Of a stretch of 64,000 nucleotides of DNA, positions 53,931 through 61,851 are shown piece after piece. The DNA comes from Thermoanaerobaculia bacterium (GTDB lineage: Bacteria; Acidobacteriota; Thermoanaerobaculia; Multivoradales; JAIOJS01), in contig JAUIDB010000022.1 in the NCBI GenBank assembly GCA_030429235.1, forward strand, positions 1 through 64,000, written 5' to 3'. How positions within the stretch are numbered: position 1 is the first letter of the stretch; the number at the start of each line of letters is the position of its first letter. The notes beneath the pieces were generated by a model that searched no databases, was not told the origin of the DNA, and saw nothing but the letters and a program-made list of their open reading frames with translations. The position numbers and the translations under genes are program-made.

Positions 53931-54794
53931 TCACGGACTGCAGTCCGGATCGGAGAACCGGTAGAGATCCCGCCACGAGAACTCCCACTCCGGGGTGACC
54001 AACCGTCCGCTGGCGCGGGCTGCGAACCAGGGGCTCTCCGGGTCCTCGGGGTTGCGCAAGACGTGCATCTGTTGCGCCGGCATGTAGGACTGCAAGAGGA
54101 GGAACTGGCGCTGTCCGTCGGGTCCTTCGACCAGGTCCGCCACCAGCACCGCATGTCCGGGAAAACCACCCTCGATGAAGACGTCGCCAATCTGGATCTG
54201 GTCAGGCGGCACCGAGTCCAACTCGCGGGCCAACGACGCCGTGCCCGCATAGCTGAAGACGTTCTCGAGATAGCGTCGGAACGAGGGGTAGCTCCAGTCT
54301 TCGGCGGCTCGCCCCGCCTGCCACTCCACCTGCTGGCCAGCGATCCGCGGTCGGACCCCGCGAGCCCACTCTGACCAGGTCGAGGTATCACCGCTGGTGA
54401 AATCGAACCGGATCGCTTCGTCGCAACGACGTGAGAACAGATACTCGGCTCGGAGTCGGATCACGGCGTCGGCGCACTGTTGCAGGTCGCGGTCGCCCAC
54501 GTCGATGGCTACGACCGCGAGGTGGACGTCCTGGCGACGCTTGAGCCGGCCGTCGAACAGCGTCACCGGTCGTTGCCCTGGGTAGACCGGCAGCTGCCGC
54601 AGCCAGTGGCCGATCGAGTCCGGCTCGACGGAAGTCCGCTGAAACTGTGGTGGTGGTGGAAACCGCACCTGCAAGGTCTCGGTCGCTTCGCCAGTACCTA
54701 GCCAGGGGAAGGGCGGCCGCCCGTCGGGTGTCGCGTGGGCGACCCCGATGGTGGCCAAGCAGAAGACGGCGAGGAGGACCACGCGAGGACTCAT
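53931..54794 (-). CDS. DUF4846 family exported protein (287 aa)
   Basis: A signal peptide (VVLLAVFCLATIGVAHA) leads to a single domain with the family's landmarks: QLPVYPGQRPVTLFDGRLKR, CADAVIRLRAEYLFSRRCDE, IRFDFTSGDTSTWSEWARG, and GHAVLVADLVEGPDGQRQFL followed by LQSYMPAQQMHVLRNP. The His and Asp in GHAVLVAD and a Cys near the middle suggest a papain-like or NlpC-like core, which is inference. Function unknown; a cell-envelope enzyme is likely. TAGACT lies 6 nt before ATG 54794 and no ribosome binding site is seen. Confidence 0.85.
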   Translation of the reverse strand: MSPRVVLLAVFCLATIGVAHATPDGRPPFPWLGTGEATETLQVRFPPPPQFQRTSVEPDSIGHWLRQLPVYPGQRPVTLFDGRLKRRQDVHLAVVAIDVGDRDLQQCADAVIRLRAEYLFSRRCDEAIRFDFTSGDTSTWSEWARGVRPRIAGQQVEWQAGRAAEDWSYPSFRRYLENVFSYAGTASLARELDSVPPDQIQIGDVFIEGGFPGHAVLVADLVEGPDGQRQFLLLQSYMPAQQMHVLRNPEDPESPWFAARASGRLVTPEWEFSWRDLYRFSDPDCSP

Positions 54795-54800
54795 GAACCA

Positions 54801-54806
54801 AGTCTA
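54801..54806 (-). promoter_or_regulatory. -10 box (TAGACT) abutting the DUF4846 start
   Basis: TAGACT ends 6 nt before ATG 54794; TTGCCG 19 nt further upstream (54826-54831) may be its -35 box. A leaderless mRNA is predicted. Confidence 0.5.
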
Positions 54807-55070
54807 GTTCCTCGGGCCAGATCGACGGCAAGTCGTTCTGGCCTTCCGTTCCCCGGGGGAGACCAGGGCGGTCAGAGAGGCTCCTCCCCTTCCGCGGTGC
54901 GTCGAGCTCGGTCCACAACGCGCCGATCGCCGAGAACATCGTGGTCATTGGCTCCCGGCTTCGAAGGACGCTCCTCGGGCCAGGTAGCCGGGCAGTGAAC
55001 GAGGTCATAGTTTCGCGACGGAGCTGACGCCTAGAATGCAGCACTTGTCAATACTGCCTGGAGTCTACCC

Positions 55071-56501
55071 ATGCGAATCGGAACCCTAGTCGCCTCGATC
55101 CTCGTCCTCGGAGCAACTGCTCCTGCTGCCTGGGCGTCCACCGAGCAGTTGGTCGGAACCCTCGAGATTCTCTGGGGTGACCCGATGTTGGCGGAGTTGG
55201 ATCCGCCCATCCAGCGGGTCCAGCTGCGGCACGAGACCGGCGACGTGACGGAGCTTCGCATCGACGGTTCGCAGCTTCGCTACCTGTCGCGGCTGGTGGG
55301 ACAGAAGGTCCGAGCCCGAGTCGAGCGCCAGGCCGGCGACGAATTAGCCAGGCTGCGGTTTCTCGCTCCTCTGTCGGCGGGAACCGATCCGGGAGTCTCT
55401 CTCTTCGGCGGGGCCGTGAGCGGATCCCAGCCCTGGGTTTCGCTCCTGTGCAAGTTCTCGAACATCGCATCCGAGCCGGAGAACCTGGGGTACTTCCAGG
55501 GCATGTACGCCAATGCTCCCGGTGGTCTCGACCACTACTGGCGCGAGCAGTCGTACGGAACGATCGACGTGGTAGGCAGCGAGGCGTTCGCCTGGGTGGA
55601 CCTACCCCACCCGCAGACCCACTACATTGCGACTCCGGGCTCCGGAAGCAACGCCAACCTCACGGCGCTGTTCAACGACTGCACCGGGGCGGCGGACGGG
55701 ATGGTCGACTTCTCGAATGGTGGCAACCCCTACGTCGGCATCAATCTGATGTTCAATGGTCTGCTCGACTGCTGTGCCTGGGGAGGTGGTCGGTTTGCCA
55801 CTCTGGACGGCGTGACCAAGACCTGGCGGACGACCTGGAACCCGCCCTGGTCGTTCTCCGACGAGGGCGTGATCGCGCACGAGATGGGGCACGGGTTCGG
55901 CCTGCCCCACTCGAACAACTTCGACGACGATGGTCACCCGTACGATTCGCGCTGGGACATGATGAGTTCGGCCACGGGGAACGCAGTACTCGATCCGACC
56001 TACGGCCGCCTGGGAAAACACACCCTCAGCTACCACAAGGATCGTCTGGACTGGATCCCGCCGGGTGAGCTCTTCGAACCGGTGACGGATGGCTCCTGGA
56101 TCGTGACGATCGATCACCTGGCCCTGGCCAGCACCTCGAACTACCGAATGGCTCGTCTCACACCGTCGGGAGGCTCGTTCTACTACACCGTCGAGGTGCG
56201 GAAGCGACAGGGCAACTACGACGGGAACCTACCGGGCGATGCGGTAATCATCGCCCAGGTCGATTCAGGTCGATCCGAGCCGGCCTGGGTCGTTGACGGT
56301 GACGTGCCGCCGGCCAACACCAACAACAACGAAGGGTCGATGTGGAAGGTGGGAGAGTCCTGGTCGGATCCCACCGATTCGGTGCACGTCGAAGTGCAAT
56401 CCGAGACGACCGACGGCTTCGTGGTTCGGCTCACGCTCGGCTCGCAAACGCTGATCTTCGAGGATGGCTTCGAGAGCGGTGATACGGGGCTCTGGGACTG
56501 A
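55071..56501 (+). CDS. Secreted zinc metalloprotease (M6-like) with DGFESGDT tail
   Basis: 476 aa. Signal peptide IGTLVASILVLGATAPAAWA. A beta-rich propeptide-like region (about 25-110) precedes the catalytic domain, which has HEMGHGFGLPH, the extended HExxHxxGxxH zinc site (His270, Glu271, His274, His280), and a downstream Met in SRWDMMSSATGN (the met-turn of metzincins and M6-type enzymes). A C-terminal beta domain follows. The end LIFEDGFESGDTGLWD resembles that of the protein at 3746 and may be a sorting signal. Likely an extracellular endopeptidase. CTGGAG lies 7 nt before ATG 55071; TAGAAT near 55033 may be the -10 box. Confidence 0.88.
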   Translation: MRIGTLVASILVLGATAPAAWASTEQLVGTLEILWGDPMLAELDPPIQRVQLRHETGDVTELRIDGSQLRYLSRLVGQKVRARVERQAGDELARLRFLAPLSAGTDPGVSLFGGAVSGSQPWVSLLCKFSNIASEPENLGYFQGMYANAPGGLDHYWREQSYGTIDVVGSEAFAWVDLPHPQTHYIATPGSGSNANLTALFNDCTGAADGMVDFSNGGNPYVGINLMFNGLLDCCAWGGGRFATLDGVTKTWRTTWNPPWSFSDEGVIAHEMGHGFGLPHSNNFDDDGHPYDSRWDMMSSATGNAVLDPTYGRLGKHTLSYHKDRLDWIPPGELFEPVTDGSWIVTIDHLALASTSNYRMARLTPSGGSFYYTVEVRKRQGNYDGNLPGDAVIIAQVDSGRSEPAWVVDGDVPPANTNNNEGSMWKVGESWSDPTDSVHVEVQSETTDGFVVRLTLGSQTLIFEDGFESGDTGLWD

Positions 56502-56549
56502 CCCCTGGAGTTTAGCCATCTAGGTCGGTGACCGGCCGGCTCGCTGTTC

Positions 56550-58343
56550 TCAGGTTCCTGGGAAAGCCTCGATGTCGCCATCACTGCCGAAGGAGCCGAG
56601 AGGGTTGGTTCGCGACCAGACCCGGCCGGTTTCCGTGTCGGTGACGGTGAGCGTGTACTCGACGTTGGTCAGCGACCCGTGGAAGACCCAGAAGTGCCCG
56701 TTGTTGCTGCGCCCGTCGATGATCTTGACCACGAGTTCGTAGCGAACGTCCTCGAAGAACCAGAAGACGCCGCTCTCGACCGTGAACGGGACCGCGGTGC
56801 CCACCCCCTCTCGGTTGGCAAAGTCCCGCCAGTCGACCGACACCGCGAACCGCCCTTCCGCCAGGCACAGGGTCGTGGATGTCGCGGTACACCCGCTAGG
56901 GGGTGCCGAAATGCTGTGATCGAAGGCCCACAACTCCGCATCGTGGATGCCGTCGTCGGCTCCGAAGTAGGTGCGGTCGCCGGCGGTGACGAAACCGGTC
57001 GACAGGTGGCCGCTTCTGCCCGGGGCCGAACCCTCGGCCCCGGCTCTCAGATCGCCGAGTCGGTGCGTACCGCCAGGGGTTCCGTCGGTGATCCAGGGCT
57101 CGGAGCCAAAACCGACCTCATCGGCCGCAAAGAGGGCGAAGGCGGTCCCGTCGCGGCGGTGACTCGTGGCCGGGGTGCTGGTGACGGCAACGGCCGCGAG
57201 CGGTTGGACGACTCCTCCGGTCGTGACCGACCAGAGTCCGTCCTGGGAGTTCCTTTGTCCGCTGAGCAGGAGGCGATCCTCCAGTTCCACCATGGCGGTC
57301 ACGCTTCCGAAGGGACCGACCTCGACGGTTCCCGGCGCGGTTCCGTCGGTCAGCCAGAGGGTCGTGTCGACCAGGAAGGCGGCGTGGGTGGAGCCGAATG
57401 CGGTCAGTTCCTTCGGTTGCAGCGGCAGGGTTCCGGCGCCGCCGCCGGGCGGGAAGGTCACGAAGGGAACCAGGAGTTCCGGAGCCTCTTCGAGGTCGGA
57501 CGTAGCATAGAGGCCGTTGCGGTGGAGATCCGCGGGAGGGTCGTAACAGGTGCCGACGAAGAGGAGCTGTCCACCGACGGGCTGCAGGTCCTGGCCCCAG
57601 CTGCACTGGGCATCGATCTCCACCGGCTCGGCGGTCGGATGGTCGAGACGAAACACGCGCCGCAAGTGTCCCGGGAAGTAGTGGTCGTAGTAGAGAGCGT
57701 CGGCCCACACCAGGTTCTGTCGAACCCGTTCCAGACAGAAGTGGGGGAGGTCACAAAGGATGTCGACCTGGTGCGCCGAGAAGCCGTCGGTCCGCACCAG
57801 GATGTACCGTTCGAGGGCCGGCTTGTAGAGCTGGAAGTAGAGCCAGTCCCCGAAGGGCTCCCGCCGCACCGCATCCACCGATTCACAGCCAGCGCAGTCG
57901 AAGTCGATGGGCTGGAAGCCGCTCCCGGTGGTGCTCCAGAGGGTGCCACCGTCGACCCGCGACCAGACCACGATTCGGTCGCGGGTGGCTCCGAGGATGG
58001 TGCTTCCCGATCCGTCGGGTCCCGGGACCGCATCCGCCACGAGTCGGGTCGACTCGTCGCTTCCTTCCGTCGTCCAGAGCTCGTGGCCCGACGTTCGGTC
58101 ATCCGCCAAGAAGAAGAGCCGATCCCCCAGGGCGGTCAGTTGATCCAAGCGGGCACCGAAGTAGAGCGGAGGCGGCGGACAGATCGAGAGGATGCAGGGC
58201 AAAGTGTACGGCTCCCCCGTGGTGTCGATGTCCGACACGAGATGGACCGTCTCATCTCCCCAACTGGAACTGCTCAGAGCCGCCCCCAGGAGGGCGAGGA
58301 GAAAGAAACGGAGGAGAGTGGATGTCGATCGAATGGGGTTCAT
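56550..58343 (-). CDS. Secreted ELWxxDG-repeat propeller protein
   Basis: 597 aa. Signal peptide STLLRFFLLALLGAALSSSSW. The mature protein is made of propeller-like repeats with the hyalin-type signature: GHELWTTEGSDESTRLVADA, TTLWLTDGTAPGTVEVGPFG, GSEPWITDGTPGGTHRLGDL and DAELWAFDHS. A C-terminal domain of about 120 aa follows: CLAEGRFAVSVDWRDFANRE, FTVESGVFWFFEDVRYELVV, KIIDGRSNNGHFWVFHGSLT, and a VTDTETGRVW strand; the paralogue at 61835 shares it. GGAG 8 nt before ATG 58343. It is the last gene of the operon with the ECF sigma factor and kinase, 50 nt behind the kinase gene. Confidence 0.88.
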   Translation of the reverse strand: MNPIRSTSTLLRFFLLALLGAALSSSSWGDETVHLVSDIDTTGEPYTLPCILSICPPPPLYFGARLDQLTALGDRLFFLADDRTSGHELWTTEGSDESTRLVADAVPGPDGSGSTILGATRDRIVVWSRVDGGTLWSTTGSGFQPIDFDCAGCESVDAVRREPFGDWLYFQLYKPALERYILVRTDGFSAHQVDILCDLPHFCLERVRQNLVWADALYYDHYFPGHLRRVFRLDHPTAEPVEIDAQCSWGQDLQPVGGQLLFVGTCYDPPADLHRNGLYATSDLEEAPELLVPFVTFPPGGGAGTLPLQPKELTAFGSTHAAFLVDTTLWLTDGTAPGTVEVGPFGSVTAMVELEDRLLLSGQRNSQDGLWSVTTGGVVQPLAAVAVTSTPATSHRRDGTAFALFAADEVGFGSEPWITDGTPGGTHRLGDLRAGAEGSAPGRSGHLSTGFVTAGDRTYFGADDGIHDAELWAFDHSISAPPSGCTATSTTLCLAEGRFAVSVDWRDFANREGVGTAVPFTVESGVFWFFEDVRYELVVKIIDGRSNNGHFWVFHGSLTNVEYTLTVTDTETGRVWSRTNPLGSFGSDGDIEAFPGT

Positions 58344-58393
58344 GGTAGGTCTCCGGGTTGTTCGCTTCACCTCGCTACGCGGAAAAACCCGAT

Positions 58394-61204
58394 TCAGGGG
58401 CTCACGAGCTGCAGGCGGTGGCGTGCCTCGTCGACGTAGCGGCTGCCCGGTTTGAGCTCCTCGAGCCGCTCGAGCGCGTCGCGCAGGCCGGCGATACCGG
58501 CCGAGCGATCGCCCCGTTTCGCTTCGACCAGGGAGAGGATGCTGTCGGCCACGGCGGTTCGCCAGACCACATCGTGTTCGGCGAAGAGTTGCCTGGCCTC
58601 CTGGGCTTGTCGCTGGGCCGTGGCCTGGTCGTTGGTCCGAGCGTTGGCGTCGGCGCAGAGGACGAGCGTGCTGCCGAGGCCGACCGCGAGGCGGCCGGGA
58701 TGGTCCGTGCCCAGGTCGAGCATGCGACGCCGGTACGGTATCGCTTGGCGACAAAGGTCTTTGACCCTCGCGTATCGGCCAGCGCGGAGCTCGAGGGCGA
58801 TCAGGTTGGCGAGGATCGAACCACGGCGTGGATCGTCGGTCGGCAGCCCTCCCTCGGCCCTCTCTACGGCCTCTTCGAGGGGCAGTCGAGCGGCCTCGAG
58901 GTCCGGCTTCTGGAGCAGGAAGTGGCCGAGGTGAGCCAAGCCCGCGATCAGCAGATCCTCGTCTTCGAAGGCTCGGTAGATCGAAACCGCTTCCCGCAGG
59001 GCAGCTTCCGCCTCGTCCCACGAGCCCTCCGAGCGCAGGAACCCGCCCCAGGACACCAACTCGTCGGCCAGGAGCGGATGCTGCCCGAAGAGATCGCGGC
59101 TCCTTTCGATGGCCTGGCCAAGGGCGGACCGTGCGCCTTCCGGTTGGCCGAGACGGCGGTGCAGGTTGCCGAGGGCGTGGAGGGTAGTGATCGCCTTGCG
59201 CTCCTGTCTCGGTCCGGCGGTCTCGTACAGTGCGAGGCTCTCTTCCAGGTAGGGCAAAGCTGCGGCGGGGTCCTCCGAGGTTCCGAGCACCTCTCCGAGC
59301 AGATAGAGGCTGTCGGCGATCGCGAGCGGGGCCTCGGCCGCATCCGGGGCGCCACGGCGCAGCTCCAGGCTACGGCGGGCCGCCCGCTCGGCCTCCTCTT
59401 GCCGTCCCTGCCAACGGTGAAGATAGGCGAGATAGAAGAGGCTCGTCGCGGCGGAGAGGTCTTCTCGTCCGGTCGTATCGACCCAGAGTCGGTGGCTCTC
59501 TTCGAACAGGGTTTCCGCGTCGCCGAATCGCTGCTCGTACAGGCGGGCGGCGCCGAGCAGTTCGAGCGACCGCGCGAGAGCCTGCCGGTCTTCGAGGGTC
59601 ACGGCTTGCTCTGCAATCCGAGCGCGGCGCACTTCGACCGCGGTCTCAGCCAACTCGCTCGCGCGGTCGTAGCGGCCGAGTCCAATGAAGACGTCGGCCA
59701 AGGTCTCGAGCAGGGCCGCTCGAAGTTGTGGTTGATCTGTCAGTTCGGACTCGACCCGATCGGCTCCGAGTTCGAGAATCTCGCGGGCGGTGAGATCCTC
59801 GCCGCGGGTTTCGGTCGGGTCGGCGAGTAGGAACGCATCGCGTAAGAACTGCGTGGCGGCCTCGGCGCGTTCTCGTTCGCGTTCGGCGACTTCGCGGGCG
59901 GCGATCGCAACATCGCGTTCTTCCCGCAGGCGATGCGATTGCACGACGGTGCTGAGGGCGAAGCTGGCGATGAGACCGGCCGCCAGGATTCCCAGGGGCA
60001 AGGCGATCTTGTGCCGCAGCGCGAACTTGCCGAATCGGTAGCGCCAGGTGGGAGAGCGAGCGATCACCGGTCGACCGTGCAGGTAGCGCTCGACGTCCTC
60101 TTCGAACTCGCGAGCGCTCTCGTACCGCATTTCGGGGTCCGAGGTCATGGCCTTGGCCACCACCCGATCGAGGTCACCTTGCAACCGTTGTCGGTGTTCG
60201 CGACGAGCCAGGCCCCGATTCTCGGCCAGACGGGACGCCGTGTCCGGGTCGGCGGCACTCAGGGCGCGGCTCGGGGTCGGTGGAGGCGACCGTTGCAGGC
60301 GCTCTGCAAGTTGATGAGGGCTGTCGGAACCGCGTTGGTAGGGCCGAATCCCGCAGATCAGTTCGTAGAGGATCACGCCCAGGGAGTAGACGTCCGAGGC
60401 GATGGTGACGGGTCTCCCGATCAGTTGCTCCGGGCTAGCGTAGGCCGGTGTCAACGCGCGGTACTCGGTCGCGGTCTGGTCTTCGTCGCCTTCCGCCGTT
60501 GCGTCGAGCAACTTGGCGATGCCGAAGTCCAGCAACTTGACCTGGCCGTCATGGCTGACCAGCACGTTGCTCGGCTTGAGATCACGATGCACGACGAGAC
60601 GACGGTGAGCGTAGTGCACGGCCTCGCAGACCGATCGGAAGAGTCGGAGTCGCTGCGCGAGGTCGAGCTCTTCGCGGTCGCAGTACTCGGTGATCGGTAC
60701 CCCCTCGACCAACTCCAGGATCACGAAGGGGATTCCCTCCTGCGTCGTTCCACCGTCGAGCAGGCGAGCGATGCCGGGGTGCTCCAGGGAAGCCAGGATC
60801 TGTTGTTCGGTCTGGAAGCGCCGTCGGGCCAACGGCGCCGCCAGGTCGCGACGGATCAGCTTGACGGCGACCTGCTGTTCGAACTGACCGTCTCGCCGTT
60901 CGGCCCGGTAGACGGTTCCAGTGCCCCCCTCGCCGAGGAGTTCGCCCAGGATGTAGGGTCCGATCCGAAGACCGGTATAGGACGGCTGGGTCAGAGAGCC
61001 ACTGGGCAGGGCGAGAGGGCGATCGAGGACCGAAGGAGATGCCAGAGCATCCCAGCCCAGGAGGCGTCCGACCGCGTCTCGGGTCGGTAGGTCCTCGATC
61101 TCCAACAGGCGGCGGCGCTGTTCCTCTCGATCGAGGTCCGCCAGGACGTCGAAGATCTCGCGCACCTGGCGCTCGAAGTCCAGGTCGTGGGGACCGCGGT
61201 TCAA
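58394..61204 (-). CDS. Transmembrane Ser/Thr protein kinase with TPR domain, partner of the ECF sigma factor
   Basis: 936 aa. An N-terminal helical region (1-75) precedes a Hanks-type kinase (about 82-378): LLGEGGTGTVYRA, Lys115, HRDLKPSN (206-213), DFG (226-228) and AYASPEQ. One membrane helix (ALPLGILAAGLIASFALSTV, 401-420) is followed by a helical stalk and a TPR region (about 480-920) with repeats such as YLAYLHRWQGRQEEAERAAR. Start: TTG 61202-61204 overlaps the sigma-factor stop (TTGA), so it is translationally coupled. Kinases of this type paired with ECF sigma factors are known to phosphorylate and activate them in some bacteria; here the partner lacks an anti-sigma gene. Confidence 0.92.
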   Translation of the reverse strand: MNRGPHDLDFERQVREIFDVLADLDREEQRRRLLEIEDLPTRDAVGRLLGWDALASPSVLDRPLALPSGSLTQPSYTGLRIGPYILGELLGEGGTGTVYRAERRDGQFEQQVAVKLIRRDLAAPLARRRFQTEQQILASLEHPGIARLLDGGTTQEGIPFVILELVEGVPITEYCDREELDLAQRLRLFRSVCEAVHYAHRRLVVHRDLKPSNVLVSHDGQVKLLDFGIAKLLDATAEGDEDQTATEYRALTPAYASPEQLIGRPVTIASDVYSLGVILYELICGIRPYQRGSDSPHQLAERLQRSPPPTPSRALSAADPDTASRLAENRGLARREHRQRLQGDLDRVVAKAMTSDPEMRYESAREFEEDVERYLHGRPVIARSPTWRYRFGKFALRHKIALPLGILAAGLIASFALSTVVQSHRLREERDVAIAAREVAERERERAEAATQFLRDAFLLADPTETRGEDLTAREILELGADRVESELTDQPQLRAALLETLADVFIGLGRYDRASELAETAVEVRRARIAEQAVTLEDRQALARSLELLGAARLYEQRFGDAETLFEESHRLWVDTTGREDLSAATSLFYLAYLHRWQGRQEEAERAARRSLELRRGAPDAAEAPLAIADSLYLLGEVLGTSEDPAAALPYLEESLALYETAGPRQERKAITTLHALGNLHRRLGQPEGARSALGQAIERSRDLFGQHPLLADELVSWGGFLRSEGSWDEAEAALREAVSIYRAFEDEDLLIAGLAHLGHFLLQKPDLEAARLPLEEAVERAEGGLPTDDPRRGSILANLIALELRAGRYARVKDLCRQAIPYRRRMLDLGTDHPGRLAVGLGSTLVLCADANARTNDQATAQRQAQEARQLFAEHDVVWRTAVADSILSLVEAKRGDRSAGIAGLRDALERLEELKPGSRYVDEARHRLQLVSP

Positions 61205-61851
61205 TCGCCCTCCGCGGGAGGCGCCGAATCGTTGGAACCAGTGGCCGTATCCTGCAGTTCCTCTTGCAACCAGGCTCGAGCGTAACGCCAGCGGCGGATG
61301 ACGGTCGAACGACCGATGTCGAGAACCTCAGCCGTTTCGGTCAGTTCCAGGCCGCCGAAGAACCGCAGCTCGACGATGCGCGCGGCCAGTTCGTCGATTT
61401 CCGCCAGTCGCTCGAGCGCTTGGTCGAGGGCGAGAAGGTCGATCGGGGTCGCTTCTCCGATCCGTTCCGGGTGGGCCAGCAGGGCGCCTTCCAGGGTCAG
61501 ATTGGCCTGTCCCCCCCCTCGTTTGAGAGCGCGTCGCTGCCGGAGATGATCGACGAGAGCCCGGCGCAGCAGCCGGCCGGCAATGGCGAAGAAGTGGTTG
61601 CGGTTCTGCCAGGTGGTGCGCTGCTGGTTGAGCAGCCGCACGTAGGCCTCGTGGACGAGTTCCCCGGCCTGGAGAGAGATGTCTCTACCTTGCTGCGAGA
61701 TCAACGTGCCGGCGAGTCGAACCAGGCGCTGGTAGATCCGGTCGAAGAGCTCTTCCCGGACCTCGGCGTGGCCCCCTTGCCACGCGATGAGGAGGTCCGT
61801 GAGATCGTCAGTCTCGGTTGGTGGAACCGGAGAACTACTCGGAAGTCGCAT
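61201..61851 (-). CDS. ECF sigma factor (TIGR02999-like)
   Basis: 216 aa. Sigma region 2 includes EVREELFDRIYQRLVRLAGT and LVHEAYVRLLNQ; HFFAIAGRLLRRALVDHLRQ belongs to the 2.3-2.4 region of the acidobacterial/planctomycete ECF type, and region 4 is VELRFFGGLELTETAEVLDI then GRSTVIRRWRYARAWLQEEL. The SxRTVxRxWxxARxWL phrase identifies the TIGR02999-like group, which commonly lies beside Ser/Thr kinases. No anti-sigma factor is present. ATG 61851 overlaps the end of the upstream propeller gene by 17 nt and its stop overlaps the kinase start, so all three are coupled. It probably controls surface-protein genes, including its own operon. Confidence 0.93.
   Translation of the reverse strand: MRLPSSSPVPPTETDDLTDLLIAWQGGHAEVREELFDRIYQRLVRLAGTLISQQGRDISLQAGELVHEAYVRLLNQQRTTWQNRNHFFAIAGRLLRRALVDHLRQRRALKRGGGQANLTLEGALLAHPERIGEATPIDLLALDQALERLAEIDELAARIVELRFFGGLELTETAEVLDIGRSTVIRRWRYARAWLQEELQDTATGSNDSAPPAEGD

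Noticed and set aside
56679-58439. 586-codon plus-strand frame opposite the propeller at 56550
   Set aside because: No signal peptide or motif; the minus-strand frame has repeats, a signal peptide and a paralogue.
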